DNA from: an uncultured Clostridia bacterium
GTDB taxonomy: Bacteria; Bacillota; Clostridia; Oscillospirales; Acutalibacteraceae
Direction of reading: 5' to 3'
Length of the DNA: 64,000 nucleotides
Assembly: GCA_947630285.1 (NCBI GenBank)
Contig: CANRHD010000008.1
Span: forward strand, 1 to 64,000
The notes beneath the pieces were generated by a model, which was not told where the DNA came from, did not search any database, and saw only the letters and a program-made list of their open reading frames with translations. The translations under genes were made by a program, and so were the position numbers. How positions within the stretch are numbered: the first letter of the stretch is position 1; each line of letters opens with the position of its first letter. Positions 52,806 to 62,495 of the stretch are shown piece after piece.

Positions 52806-54236
52806 ATGAAGGATATTTACGAAAGCCCCTTAAATTCGAGGTATTCAAGCGCCGAGATGAAATTTGTTTTTTCTCCCGATTTTAAATTCAGAACCTGGAG
52901 AAAGCTTTGGATAGCCCTTGCCGAGAGCGAAAAGGAGCTGGGTCTTAATATTACAGACGAACAGATTGCCGAATTAAAGGCCCATGCCGACGATATAAAT
53001 TACGAGGTTGCCGAGGAGAGGGAAAAGCTTGTTCGCCACGATGTAATGAGCCATGTTTACGCCTACGGCGTGCAATGCCCCGGCGCAAAGGGCATAATTC
53101 ACCTGGGCGCAACCTCCTGCTATGTGGGCGATAACACCGATGTCATTATTATGACGACCGCCCTGAAAATCGTCCGCAAAAAGCTTGTAAACCTTATAAA
53201 CGGGCTTTCGGAATTTGCGCTTAAATATAAGGATATGCCCTGCCTTGCATATACGCACTATCAGCCGGCACAGCCTACAACGGTCGGCAAGCGTGCATCG
53301 CTTTGGCTTTCCGACCTTGTAATGGATATGCGCTCGCTTGAATTTCAGCTTTCCCAGATGCGTCTGCTCGGCTCAAAGGGCACAACGGGAACGCAGGCTT
53401 CGTTTGTCGAGCTGTTTAACGGTGATTCGGAAAAAATAAAGGAGCTTGATAAAAAAATAGCCCGTAAAATGGGCTTTGAAAGCTGTTTTGCCGTCTCCGG
53501 CCAGACCTATTCGAGGAAGCTTGACTACAATGTGCTTTCCGTGCTTTCGCAGATTGCGCAGTCGGCGTATAAGTTTTCGGGCGACCTGAGAATGTTACAG
53601 CACGAAAAGGAAATCGAAGAGCCGTTTGAAAAAAATCAGATAGGCTCGTCCGCCATGGCATATAAGAGGAACCCGATGAGAAGCGAGCGAATTTCATCGC
53701 TTGCAAGGTATGTAATCGCCGATTCAATAAACCCTGCGATTACGGCCTCCACCCAATGGTTCGAGAGAACGCTTGACGACTCGGCAAACAAGAGAATAAG
53801 CGTACCCGAGGCCTTCCTTGCCATCGACGCCGTGCTGGAGCTTTACATTAATGTTGTCGACGGTCTTGTGGTTTACCCGAAAATGATAGAAAAGCACCTC
53901 CTGGCGGAGCTTCCGTTTATGGCTACCGAAAACATTATGATGGCGGCGGTAAAAAAGGGCGGCGACAGGCAGGAACTGCACGAGAGAATAAGGGTACATT
54001 CCATGGACGCAGGCAGGGTCGTCAAGGTTGAGGGCAAGCCCAACGATTTAATTGACAGAATTGCCGCAGACGAGATGTTCTCGCTTACAAAAGAGGAAAT
54101 TCTCGCCCAGATGAAGCCCTCCAACTTTGTCGGCAGAGCGCCCGAGCAGGTTGAGGATTTTATCGAGGCGGAGGTTAAGCCCATAATCGAAAAATATAAA
54201 GACGAGCTTGGCTTGAGCGTGGAAATAAAGGTCTGA
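52806..54236 (+). CDS. purB: Adenylosuccinate lyase
   Basis: 476 residues from the second ATG (52806), which is better spaced from AAAGGAG than the first (52803). Signature GSSAMAYKRNPMRSERISSLARY, and TSCYVGDNTDVIIMTTALKI, TLDDSANKRISVPEAFLAID. It acts twice in purine synthesis, forming AICAR and AMP with release of fumarate. The length is that of the long PurB form found in animals and Clostridia. Located in the glyA-galU run. Confidence 0.96.
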   Translation: MKDIYESPLNSRYSSAEMKFVFSPDFKFRTWRKLWIALAESEKELGLNITDEQIAELKAHADDINYEVAEEREKLVRHDVMSHVYAYGVQCPGAKGIIHLGATSCYVGDNTDVIIMTTALKIVRKKLVNLINGLSEFALKYKDMPCLAYTHYQPAQPTTVGKRASLWLSDLVMDMRSLEFQLSQMRLLGSKGTTGTQASFVELFNGDSEKIKELDKKIARKMGFESCFAVSGQTYSRKLDYNVLSVLSQIAQSAYKFSGDLRMLQHEKEIEEPFEKNQIGSSAMAYKRNPMRSERISSLARYVIADSINPAITASTQWFERTLDDSANKRISVPEAFLAIDAVLELYINVVDGLVVYPKMIEKHLLAELPFMATENIMMAAVKKGGDRQELHERIRVHSMDAGRVVKVEGKPNDLIDRIAADEMFSLTKEEILAQMKPSNFVGRAPEQVEDFIEAEVKPIIEKYKDELGLSVEIKV

Positions 54237-54262
54237 AAAATCTTTTATAAGAAGTTGATTTT

Positions 54263-55228
54263 ATGAATTATTTAAAAGAAAAATGCCCCGTTTGCGAAAA
54301 AGAATTTACACAGGAGGACGATACGGTTGTCTGTCCAGTTTGCGGCACTCCTCATCACAGGGAATGTTACGAAAGTCTCGGCAGATGTAAAAACGAGGCG
54401 CTCCATTCGGAGGGCTTTGAGTGGACGCCGTCTAATACAAACGAGACGGTGCAGGCGGAAAACGACGGTCATCAAATTATATTTTGTCCCAACTGCGGCA
54501 GAGAGAACCCCGCTTCCGAGCCCGTGTGCTTAAACTGCGGCGAAAGGCTTTACAACAATTTGAACGGCTCCGCACCCCGTCCCGTAATGCTTCCGAATAT
54601 GCAAAACGAGCAGTTTTCCGACAATGTCATAAGAATTTCGCCCGACGATACAATCGGCGGCAACAAGGTGTCCGATGTTGCCGAGTTTGTTCAGTTAAAC
54701 GCAAACAGGTATATTCCCAAGTTTTATAAAATGGAAAAGACGGGCAAAAAGCTGAGCTTTAACTGGGCGTCGTTTTTCTTTTCCCCGTACTGGTTCTTTT
54801 TCAGAAAAATGCATGTTACCGGGTTTATTATAATGCTTATTTCTATTTTGATTACGGGCGTCTGCACCACCGATAGGGTAACCGCTTTCACAAAGGAATA
54901 CACCAATGCGGTCGAGCAGTATTATGCAGGCGAAATAAGCGACGAGGAGTTTGCGGAAATTTCAAACAAGATAGCAGAGCTTCCCGAGATTGCGGTTATG
55001 AGCGTTTCGGGTTTTGCAATAAAGCTTTTCTGCGGAATGTTTGGAAATTATCTTTACAAGAAAAAGGTTGAAAAGGAAATAGGCGATTGCTGGCAAAATG
55101 CGTCCTCCCCGGAGGAATACAGGTTTATGCTGTTTAAACGGGGCGGCATATCGGGAATTATGTGCGGACTTTCCATAGTCGGCTACTTCTGTGCGGATCA
55201 AATTCTGACAATGCTTTTATTAAGGTAA
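54263..55228 (+). CDS. Zinc-ribbon/RING-like protein with DUF2628 membrane part
   Basis: 321 residues. N-terminal prokaryotic RING-type finger (CPVCEKEFTQEDDTVVCPVCGTPHHRECYESLGRC), a second zinc ribbon (IFCPNCGRENPASEPVCLNCGERLY) and a C-terminal DUF2628 segment (SFNWASFFFSPYWFFFRKMHVTGFIIMLISI) with transmembrane helices. The eight-cysteine/histidine arrangement of the first finger is complete. The role is unknown; ubiquitin-like function should not be assumed. It sits between purB and galU with tight spacing. RBS is weak. Confidence 0.85.
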   Translation: MNYLKEKCPVCEKEFTQEDDTVVCPVCGTPHHRECYESLGRCKNEALHSEGFEWTPSNTNETVQAENDGHQIIFCPNCGRENPASEPVCLNCGERLYNNLNGSAPRPVMLPNMQNEQFSDNVIRISPDDTIGGNKVSDVAEFVQLNANRYIPKFYKMEKTGKKLSFNWASFFFSPYWFFFRKMHVTGFIIMLISILITGVCTTDRVTAFTKEYTNAVEQYYAGEISDEEFAEISNKIAELPEIAVMSVSGFAIKLFCGMFGNYLYKKKVEKEIGDCWQNASSPEEYRFMLFKRGGISGIMCGLSIVGYFCADQILTMLLLR

Positions 55229-55241
55229 AGGAGAACAGATT

Positions 55242-56126
55242 ATGAAAATTACAAAGGCCATTATTCCGGCCGCCGGACTCGGAACGAGGGTGCTTCCGGC
55301 GTCGAAATCCGTTCCCAAGGAGATGCTCAATATTGTAGATAAGCCGGCAATTCAGTATATTGTAGAGGAAGCGGTTGCCGCCGGCATTACGGATATTTTG
55401 ATAATCACGAACAGGGGAAAGGGCGCTATCGAGGATCACTTTGACCACTCCTTTGAGCTTGAGGCAAACCTTAAGGGCAATGCGTCAAAGAAGAAAATTT
55501 ATGACGATGTGGTTTACCCGTCCAATCTTGCAAATATTTATTTTATCAGGCAAAAGGAAACTAAAGGCCTGGCAAACGCCATCGCCTGCGCCGAAAAATT
55601 CATAGGCGGCGAGCCCTTTGCGATACTTTACGGCGACGATGTAATTGCTTCGCCCGAGGGAAAGCCCGTAATCGGCCAGCTCATCGACGCTTACGAAAAA
55701 TACGGGGTCGGCTGTGTAGGGGTAAAGGAGGTTCCGAGAGCAGAGGTTCCAAAATACTGTTCGCTTGATGTTACGCCGCTTGAGGAAAACATTATGAGCG
55801 TTCACAACATTATAGAAAAGCCTGCGCCCGAGCAGATAGTATCATGTTATTCGATACTCGGCAGGGTGGTTATGCCGCCCTCGATTTTCGACTACATCAG
55901 GCGTACCCCGACCGATGAAAAGCACGGAGAGGTACTTTTTACCGATTCCATGGTAATGCTCGCAAGGGACGGCAGTCTGAACGCCGTTGACTTTGACGGC
56001 AAGCGTTACGATATGGGCAATAAGCTCGGAATTATGAAGGCGAATTGCGAATTTGCTTTGAACCATGAGGAAATAGGAGAAGATTTTAAGGAATATCTGA
56101 AGCAGTTGGTAAAGGATTTTGATTGA
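55242..56126 (+). CDS. galU: UTP-glucose-1-phosphate uridylyltransferase
   Basis: 294 residues. Nucleotide-binding IPAAGLGTRVLPASKSVPKEMLNIVDKPAIQYIVEEAVAAGI, sugar-site regions LANAIACAEKFIGGEPFAILYGDD and VHNIIEKPAPEQ, and YDMGNKLGIMKANCEFAL. It makes UDP-glucose for glycolipid, teichoic acid or capsule synthesis. RBS AAGGAG. Last gene of the run, ended by a strong terminator. Confidence 0.96.
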   Translation: MKITKAIIPAAGLGTRVLPASKSVPKEMLNIVDKPAIQYIVEEAVAAGITDILIITNRGKGAIEDHFDHSFELEANLKGNASKKKIYDDVVYPSNLANIYFIRQKETKGLANAIACAEKFIGGEPFAILYGDDVIASPEGKPVIGQLIDAYEKYGVGCVGVKEVPRAEVPKYCSLDVTPLEENIMSVHNIIEKPAPEQIVSCYSILGRVVMPPSIFDYIRRTPTDEKHGEVLFTDSMVMLARDGSLNAVDFDGKRYDMGNKLGIMKANCEFALNHEEIGEDFKEYLKQLVKDFD

Positions 56127-56166
56127 TAAGGATTTGCAGATATTTAATTTAATTCATTTTCATATT

Positions 56167-56204
56167 GAAAAATGTGCGTCCTGCTCGGGCGCACATTTTC
56201 TTGT
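56167..56204 (+). terminator. Terminator of the glyA-galU run
   Basis: AAAATGTGCG pairs with CGCACATTTT, then CTTGTTG. The stem may serve both directions. Confidence 0.85.
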
Positions 56205-56239
56205 TGTATAAAAGTTCCGTAAATTAAAAAAACCGAGAA

Positions 56240-56493
56240 TTCAGCCTGTCGATAAACTGTTTTGCGAAGCAAAATGTCAAAAGTTTTCGGCCGCCTTTTT
56301 CAAAAGGCGGTGAGGTCGAGGGGCAAAGCCCCCGTCGCAGTCCGCAGACTGCGAAATTCTTGTGCCTAAGGCGAGGGGCGCAAAACAGTCCGGTGGACTG
56401 TTTTGCGGTGGGGAACCCACGCATGGGGTTCACCATAATCTTACTACTTTAGTGCATATTGCAAAGCGATACATACTTTTTCTACACACTGAA
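56240..56493 (+). repeat. Dispersed multi-hairpin intergenic repeat, copy F (long form)
   Basis: Same layout as copy C: TTCAGCCTGTCGATAAACTG, TTTTGCGAAGCAAAA, GGCCGCCTTTTTCAAAAGGCGG, GGGGC/GCCCC, GCAGTC/GACTGC, AACAGTCCGGTGGACTGTT, a GGGTTCACCATAATCTTA tail and a final CACACTGAA. It lies between convergent galU and the BspA-like gene. ORFs 56224-56436 and 56362-56676 are not genes. Confidence 0.9.
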
Positions 56494-56519
56494 TTAAAGC
56501 TTATTGTTAATTGCGTCTT

Positions 56520-59500
56520 TTATTCTTTGGGCAAAGGTTTTTTGCCGTGCTTTTTACGCCATTTGTCGGATAAGATATTAAGCGCTATCAGCAGGGGAAC
56601 GGTAACACATACCCAAACAGCGGTTTCGGATAACGGCTCGTCTGCGCCGGTTTTCGGAATGGAATGTGCTGTATGATTGCCGCCTTTAATATCTTCGCCC
56701 TTGTTTTCGGGGGCGCTTTGAGATGCAGAGCCGCCTGTTTGTTCGGTAAAATCGCCGTCTGTCGGCGTTTCGGTGTTGTTCGGCCCTTTTGTGTCCGTGT
56801 CGGAAGCGTCTGTGTTTTTGTCGGGTTCTGCCGGAGTTTCGCTGTCGGAATTTTCGCCGCCATTGATTTCCCCTTTATCGGGGCTGTCCGTCCCGTCGTC
56901 CTGTGCGGCATAAATTTCATATTCCAGCCGTTCCAAACCGCTGTAGTTGCCAATGCCCTCTACGGTCAGATATGCCGTGCCGACGCCCGTATTGTTATAG
57001 TACCTGACGGTATAATCTTTGCCGTTTTCAAGCACCCTGCCGTCTTTATATACCGTTACAACGGGTTCAACCGCCGAACCGTTGTACTGCGTACTGCCCT
57101 CCACGGTTATATCGTCGGCAGTAAACGGGCAGGGTCTTATTGTAAAGTTGTACGAGCGCTCGCCCTCATAGCGGCCTATACCGCAGACGGTTACGGTCGC
57201 CGTGCCGGCGTTTACATTGTTTTCAAGGCGCACCGTGTAGTCTACGCCCTCTTTCAAAAGCTCAGAGCCGAAGTAGACCTCCATTTTCGGCTTCAGCGGA
57301 GAGCCGTTATAGGTTTCGGTCATATTCGTTTCGGAGAAAACGGTAAACGAGTAAACGCTGTTTTTGTAAATCCTAAACGATTTTTCTGTAACTCCGCTGT
57401 AATTGCCTATGCCCCTTATGATTACCGACGCCGTACCGCTCTCAATATTGTTTAGGTATTCAACGGTGTAATCGACATTTTCTCTAAGCTCTTTGCCGTC
57501 CGAGGTTACGGTTATTTCGGGTCTTATTTCACCGCCGGTATATTCTCTGTCGGCAATTTCCGAAACGGTTGCACGGGAAATATCTTTACCGAAAATTTTA
57601 AACTGCACACGAACCGTGCCGTCGAAATTGCCCAGACCGTAAATTACCGCAGTACCGAAACCGACATCTGTATTCTCAAACCATTTCACCTCGTAATCCT
57701 TGCCGTAGACGAGCGTAAAACCGTTCCATGTAAGCGTGGGAACGGGTCTGATTTCCTCGCCCGTATATACGCTGTCGGGAATTTTGAGAACCTTTGCTTC
57801 CGAGATGTCACGGCGCACAATGTTGTAAAAGTATTTGTTCGAGCCCGTGTAATTGCCTATGCCCGTAAGAGTAAAGAACATTGTGCCGTAATCGGATTTT
57901 GAGCTGTATTTTATGTTGTAATCAACGCCCTCCACCAAAAGAACATCTCCGTTTTTGACCGTGACGGCAGGTCTTATCTCTTCGCCGGAATACATATTGT
58001 CTTCAACATACTCCACCGTGAGCTGTGCAATATCGCACTTTGTTATCGTAAAGGGTTTACCCATTTCGGGCAGGCCCTCAAAATCGCCGATAAAATTAAT
58101 TGTGACAAGGCCCGTGCCGACCGCCCTGTTGTCGCTGTATTTAACGGTGTAATCCTTTTCGGGGGTTAGCGTCATTCCGCTTATGCTGACAATTATACTC
58201 GGGCATACAGCCTTGCCCGTGTAGGGGAATTGAGCCTTATTCGGAATGTCAATATTAATAACATTTAAGGGAATGTTGTTTTCTGTCGCAAAGGCGTAGG
58301 GCGTGGACAGCTCGCTGCAATAGAAGGTTATTTTGCCGTCCTTTTCAAACGCCTCGTCGGAGATAAACAGGCCGTCGTAACCGAAAATCGCAATTTTAAG
58401 CGACGGGCAGTTTGCAAAGGCCCTGTCGCCTAAGAACTTGCACTTTAAGAGGTTGATTTTTTCAAGCCTTTGGCAGTTTTCAAAAGCGCAGTCGCCTATG
58501 GAGGTAATGTTGCGCAGGTCGATTTCACGGATTTGACTGCCCCTGAACATATTGTCGGCAATCAGGTTAAAATCTCCGTCACGGAAAGTAATTTTTTCGA
58601 CCGAGGAGTTTTCAAAGGCGCAGTATCCCCTGTACGGCGAGGAGGTTTGGCTTGAAGAGGCAAGGGTTACTTTGCCCGTAAGCTCCAGCTCTTTTAGATT
58701 TTTAACGCCGCTGAAGGAAAAGTTGAAAATTTTGAGAACCTTGTCGGGGCTTGCCGCCGCATTTTCGGTCGAATACGAGCCGCCGTTTTTGCAGGCAGGG
58801 TATTTAATCAGCGCAATACCGTCGGTATCACGGTAATAAAGCACGCCGTTATCGGAAAAATATTTTTGATTGTTCGGCGAAACCTCCACGGCTTCGAGCG
58901 ACGGGAGATTTTCAAGCCCTATCGATTCGGGCGTATCGGCAAAGCTTTCGCCCAGGCGCAGACGCTTTAGTCCGGTGCAGCCGCCGAATACGCTTTCCGT
59001 ATAGCTGACGCTGTCAAAGGTCTTAAGGCGGTCGGGCAGAGTGATAACCTGAAGCCCCGTGCAGTCCGCAAACGCTCGGCTTTCAATGTAACAATAGCTG
59101 TTTTTCAGCCTGTCAAAATCAAAATGCGTAAGCGCCGAACAGCCCCGTAACGCCTGACCGCCTATCTTGTCAAGACGGTCATAGTTAATGATATTGTCAA
59201 GCGCTTCGTTCGTGAGCTTTTTACAGCCGTTAAAAACATTTGACGGCAGGCTTGTAAATTTATTTGCGCTGTTGACCGTTTCAAGACTTTCACAGCCGGA
59301 GAACATACCTGTCGCCAAAAGCTTTACGCTCGCCTCTTTAAGAGCCGTGCAGGCGCTGAAAGCGTAATACTGCTGTCCGCTTTGGGTGTCGAGAACGGCG
59401 GTTTTGAGCCTGTCACAGCCGTAGAATACATTTGACCTCAGACTTACGCCCTCGGGAACATACAGCTGCTTAATGCCGCACTGTGAAAAGGCGTAATTAT

Positions 59501-59870
59501 ACACATTGCAGGTTATACCGTCCGCAAAGGAAATTTCTTCAAGCGTGGGGTTGTATGCAAAGGCGTTTTCGCGGATTTCCGTTACGCTTTTCGGAATATA
59601 TACGGATTTAAGCGGCTGTCCGCTGAATACGGAGGAATTGATTTTACAGACCGCCGTTTCGTCAATGGTGTCGGGTATGACAAGGTCAATATCCGTATTT
59701 GCCGAGGAAAAGCCCGTTATAGTTATCTTTGAGCCTGAATTTACATATTTGTATGTGTTGCCGTCTTTGTCGGTGTATGTTAAATCCTCGCCGAAGCAGG
59801 CAAGCGTAAAAACCGACATTATCAAGGTTATAAATATTACCGTAAGCGAATACTTTAAAGTCTTTTTCAT
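56520..59870 (-). CDS. Cell-wall-anchored BspA-like leucine-rich repeat protein
   Basis: 1116 residues. Signal peptide (MKKTLKYSLTVIFITLIMSVFTLACFG). About residues 60-520 hold BspA/TpLRR-type leucine-rich repeats (VYIPKSVTEIRENAFAYNPTLEEISF, VITLPDRLKTFDS). Six repeats of about 75 residues follow, each with Y-x-G-x-x-I/V-x-P and DYTVxYxNN...GxGNYxG. The end has a Ser/Thr/Glu/Pro-rich spacer, the sortase motif IPKTG, a hydrophobic helix and a basic tail (KWRKKHGKK). It is thus probably covalently anchored to peptidoglycan, and such proteins often bind host or partner cells. It follows the ECF sigma and anti-sigma genes by only two bases, so it probably shares their control. RBS AGAGGAGG. Confidence 0.93.
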   Translation of the reverse strand: MKKTLKYSLTVIFITLIMSVFTLACFGEDLTYTDKDGNTYKYVNSGSKITITGFSSANTDIDLVIPDTIDETAVCKINSSVFSGQPLKSVYIPKSVTEIRENAFAYNPTLEEISFADGITCNVYNYAFSQCGIKQLYVPEGVSLRSNVFYGCDRLKTAVLDTQSGQQYYAFSACTALKEASVKLLATGMFSGCESLETVNSANKFTSLPSNVFNGCKKLTNEALDNIINYDRLDKIGGQALRGCSALTHFDFDRLKNSYCYIESRAFADCTGLQVITLPDRLKTFDSVSYTESVFGGCTGLKRLRLGESFADTPESIGLENLPSLEAVEVSPNNQKYFSDNGVLYYRDTDGIALIKYPACKNGGSYSTENAAASPDKVLKIFNFSFSGVKNLKELELTGKVTLASSSQTSSPYRGYCAFENSSVEKITFRDGDFNLIADNMFRGSQIREIDLRNITSIGDCAFENCQRLEKINLLKCKFLGDRAFANCPSLKIAIFGYDGLFISDEAFEKDGKITFYCSELSTPYAFATENNIPLNVINIDIPNKAQFPYTGKAVCPSIIVSISGMTLTPEKDYTVKYSDNRAVGTGLVTINFIGDFEGLPEMGKPFTITKCDIAQLTVEYVEDNMYSGEEIRPAVTVKNGDVLLVEGVDYNIKYSSKSDYGTMFFTLTGIGNYTGSNKYFYNIVRRDISEAKVLKIPDSVYTGEEIRPVPTLTWNGFTLVYGKDYEVKWFENTDVGFGTAVIYGLGNFDGTVRVQFKIFGKDISRATVSEIADREYTGGEIRPEITVTSDGKELRENVDYTVEYLNNIESGTASVIIRGIGNYSGVTEKSFRIYKNSVYSFTVFSETNMTETYNGSPLKPKMEVYFGSELLKEGVDYTVRLENNVNAGTATVTVCGIGRYEGERSYNFTIRPCPFTADDITVEGSTQYNGSAVEPVVTVYKDGRVLENGKDYTVRYYNNTGVGTAYLTVEGIGNYSGLERLEYEIYAAQDDGTDSPDKGEINGGENSDSETPAEPDKNTDASDTDTKGPNNTETPTDGDFTEQTGGSASQSAPENKGEDIKGGNHTAHSIPKTGADEPLSETAVWVCVTVPLLIALNILSDKWRKKHGKKPLPKE

Positions 59871-59872
59871 AA

Positions 59873-60871
59873 TTATGCCTCCTCTACTCTTATAAGAAAG
59901 CTGAACGAACAGCCCTCATATGTTACGGTTACAATCCTGTTTACGGGGCTTTCGGTAGAAAAGCCGTGTATATCGCAGGAAGATACGGGGATCTGCTTCC
60001 GACTGCCGTTATCGTAAAGCGCCGTTATGGTAAGGCCGCTGAAATCCGCCGCTTCCCCGACCTTGTAATCCCGTTTAAAATCGGACCCGTATGACGGCGA
60101 AAGCTTGATTATTTGCGGCGCCGCCGTCTCGTACTCGTCCTCCCTGATAAACGGCTTTTTCGTTGTGGTTTCGGCAGGCTCGGAAGTGGGAGGCTCCTCC
60201 GGGGAAAGAACCTGATGCAGGCTCGGGTCCTTGGGCTTCACCGAACTCTGCGAGGGACTGCCTGTCGTTTCCGGGGGATTTTTTGTATGCGAATTTTTTA
60301 CTGCGGCTTCGGTTGCGGTTACGGCGTCCGAAGCGGCATCGGCGGACGGGATAGTCCGAATTTCGGTCTTATCCCCGAAAGGCTCGGAGACGGGTTCGGA
60401 AGCCTTTTTGGTAACGCTCCCGTCAGTAGTTGAGGGCGAGTCGGGCGTTGGGTCCTGCCGCTCCCCGATGAAGATACTGCGGACCGCCCTCGCAACATTT
60501 GCCAGCACATCTACGCCCGTGGTTTTTTCCGTTACCGTGTTCGCCGTAAAAATTAACGCCAGCACCGCACAGGCGGCGATTGCCGTTTGAAGCGTGCGCC
60601 TTATGTATTTCCGCTTTTGAATATCGGAAACACGGTTTAAAAATTCGTCCGAGCTTTGCAGTTTGCCGAGAACACGCAGAACGCCGTATTCGCTTTGCAT
60701 ATCGTTGAGCAAATCGCAGTATTCGTCTATCAAATCAAAATCCGCTTCGCCGTCCGCTTTCATAAGCTCGTCGTCTATCAGAGCGTTTAACAGTTCGGCA
60801 AGCTCGTTTTTAAGCGGGCCGTCGTTAAAAATACGAAGCGCAATTTCTCTGTTAAAAACAATCGTATTCAT
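59873..60871 (-). CDS. Membrane anti-sigma-like protein with C-terminal Ig-like domain
   Basis: 332 residues. A cytosolic N-terminal helical region (about 1-95, ELAELLNALIDDELMKADGEADFDLIDEYCDLLNDMQSEYG), a transmembrane helix (about 96-116, TLQTAIAACAVLALIFTANTV), a long Pro/Ser/Thr linker, and a bacterial Ig-like domain at the end (IIKLSPSYGSDFKRDYKVGEAADFSGLTITALYDNGSRKQIPVSSCD). It lies between the ECF sigma gene (14 bases) and the BspA-like gene (2 bases). The topology suggests an anti-sigma factor with an exposed sensor. No zinc motif is visible, so this is a contextual assignment. Confidence 0.8.
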   Translation of the reverse strand: MNTIVFNREIALRIFNDGPLKNELAELLNALIDDELMKADGEADFDLIDEYCDLLNDMQSEYGVLRVLGKLQSSDEFLNRVSDIQKRKYIRRTLQTAIAACAVLALIFTANTVTEKTTGVDVLANVARAVRSIFIGERQDPTPDSPSTTDGSVTKKASEPVSEPFGDKTEIRTIPSADAASDAVTATEAAVKNSHTKNPPETTGSPSQSSVKPKDPSLHQVLSPEEPPTSEPAETTTKKPFIREDEYETAAPQIIKLSPSYGSDFKRDYKVGEAADFSGLTITALYDNGSRKQIPVSSCDIHGFSTESPVNRIVTVTYEGCSFSFLIRVEEA

Positions 60872-60885
60872 CTAATTCCGCCTTT

Positions 60886-61404
60886 CTAAATAATAAGCTC
60901 TTCAAGCTCTTTTTTAAGCTTTTTACGCAGTCTTGACAGCCTCATGGTAACTGCGCCGACCGAAAGACCGGCCTCTTTTGCTATCTGTTCAATCTTTTTC
61001 CCGTTTACATATTTTTCGGTATAGAAAAACAGTTCCTGTTTATCGAGCTTTTCCTCCAACAGCCTGATATATTTTTCGTAATCGACGGCCTCCTGCGCCG
61101 CCAGGTCGATATGTATATCGGGATCGTCGAGAGAAAGCGTATATTTTTCTTCCGTTGAAATTTTTGACTGTTGCTTTTTGATTATTTGGTCGAGAGTTCG
61201 GTACAAAAACGCCCTCGGATACTCAAAGCGTTCGCCGGATTTCAGTCTGTTATAAAACACCATAAACGCCTCCTGCACGCAGTCCTCCGAACAGTCTCTT
61301 TTGTTGCGAAGTCGGGCACAGGCAAAGTTTACGAGGCTTTTGGCATATTCGTCATAGCATTGTCGAAAAAATTCCACGGCATCTTTTTCGATGCCCTTTG
61401 CCAT
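60886..61404 (-). CDS. ECF-family RNA polymerase sigma factor, second
   Basis: 172 residues from the ATG at 61404, which has AAAGGGGA seven bases upstream; the ORF track start at 61470 has no RBS. Region 2 (FFRQCYDEYAKSLVNFACARLRNKRDCSEDCVQEAFMVFYNRL) and region 4 (LDKQELFFYTEKYVNGKKIEQIAKEAGLSVGAVTMRLSRLRKKLKKEL). It is only distantly like the 15379 sigma factor. A TGTTAGGTTTTGCC...CACTACATTG stretch upstream (61430-61465) may be its own promoter. Probably directs its own operon and the adhesin. Confidence 0.9.
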   Translation of the reverse strand: MAKGIEKDAVEFFRQCYDEYAKSLVNFACARLRNKRDCSEDCVQEAFMVFYNRLKSGERFEYPRAFLYRTLDQIIKKQQSKISTEEKYTLSLDDPDIHIDLAAQEAVDYEKYIRLLEEKLDKQELFFYTEKYVNGKKIEQIAKEAGLSVGAVTMRLSRLRKKLKKELEELII

Positions 61405-61597
61405 ACAATCTCCCCTTTGCTGTAATTTGTCCTTCGCAATGTAGTGCCTGAAATCGGCAAAACCTAACAAAAAATTTTTTATTTTCGGAAAATTTTATCA
61501 TAATACAAGTATATAGTCTTTTTGAAATTGCCGCAAGCGTGCGTTATATTGTTCCGCCTACCGTAAATTTGAGCCGTTTTTCGGCAACAAAAAATAA

Positions 61598-61634
61598 AAG
61601 CCTTCGGCCGCCTTAAAAAAGACAGCCGAAAGCT
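61598..61634 (-). terminator. Terminator of the DUF1836 gene
   Basis: AAGCTTTCGGC pairs with GCCGAAGGCTT on the minus strand, followed by TTATTTTTTG. The remaining gap to 61404 holds the sigma promoter and no gene. Confidence 0.7.
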
Positions 61635-61705
61635 TCGGCTATACCGATTATTTTCAGAGGAATAAAGCCGTAACCCCTTTTTTGCAGGAAAGGGAACAGG
61701 GCGTT

Positions 61706-62275
61706 TTAATCGAACAATTTTGAAAATTCCAAATCGGACTCCCTCTTTACCTCCGAGGCGATAAAGCCCAGGGTCATACACAGCAGAGCGCCCTCAAGCT
61801 TTTGCTTTGAGTCGGAATTCGGGCCCGTGTAGTCCTTAAGCTCGTTTTCGATTACCGCCATAATCTGCTGTTTGTCGGTTGTGCTTATTTCGCTTATCTG
61901 TGAAATGACAGAGCACAAGAGGTTAAAAAGCTCCCTGTCGGGTATAATATCGTCGCTCCTGTCGTCAACCTTGCCGTTTATGTAGCCCATAAGCGCAATT
62001 ATCTTTTCAAGCTGCATGGCGTTGCGAAGCATATTTATAAGTATTATGCGTACAACCTGCTGCTCTGCGTACCGCTTGCCGGAGGGACGCTCGACCCAGC
62101 CTCGCTTTACCCAGTTTTGAATTGTGTAGCCCTCTAATCCTGTCAATTCTTTTAATTGACTTAGGGTAAGCCCCTTTGTGACGGACATTACGGGCGAAAG
62201 TACCGCAAAAGCGTTTTTGCTGAGTCCCTCGGTCCACTCAAGCGCCGTGCCGGGTATATTCTTTAATATAATCAT
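61706..62275 (-). CDS. DUF1836 family putative DNA-binding protein
   Basis: 189 residues from the ATG at 62275; the ORF-track GTG at 62278 lies in the RBS. A MerR-like helix-turn-helix is seen (GLTLSQLKELTGLEGYTIQNWVKRGWVERPSGKRYAEQQVVRIILINMLRNAMQLEKI), and the C-terminal half is helical (IIPDRELFNLLCSVISQISEIST). DUF1836 proteins are unstudied regulators common in Firmicutes. It is divergent to the GH13 gene, so it may regulate that gene; this is inference. Confidence 0.8.
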   Translation of the reverse strand: MIILKNIPGTALEWTEGLSKNAFAVLSPVMSVTKGLTLSQLKELTGLEGYTIQNWVKRGWVERPSGKRYAEQQVVRIILINMLRNAMQLEKIIALMGYINGKVDDRSDDIIPDRELFNLLCSVISQISEISTTDKQQIMAVIENELKDYTGPNSDSKQKLEGALLCMTLGFIASEVKRESDLEFSKLFD

Positions 62276-62439
62276 CACTCCCTATTCTTTGTAATATGAT
62301 TATATAATAAGTTCAGACGAACTCCAAATGTCGTTTTTTGACGATTTTAACCGTTTTGGCTTAATTTTTTCCGCTTTTGACACAAAGGGCGTATTTTTTA
62401 AAGCTTTTCAAGGGGTATTTTGAATTTTCAATATTTATT

Positions 62440-62462
62440 TATTGCGGAAATTATGCTATACT
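62440..62462 (+). promoter_or_regulatory. Extended -10 promoter of the GH13 gene
   Basis: TGCTATACT (extended -10; TATACT at 62457-62462) lies 33 bases upstream of the ATG. A weak TTTATT -35 is 17 bases before it. The rest of the gap 62279-62456 is AT-rich without a gene. Confidence 0.5.
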
Positions 62463-62495
62463 TAAAATATTCTCAATACGCAGGAAGGACCAAGA

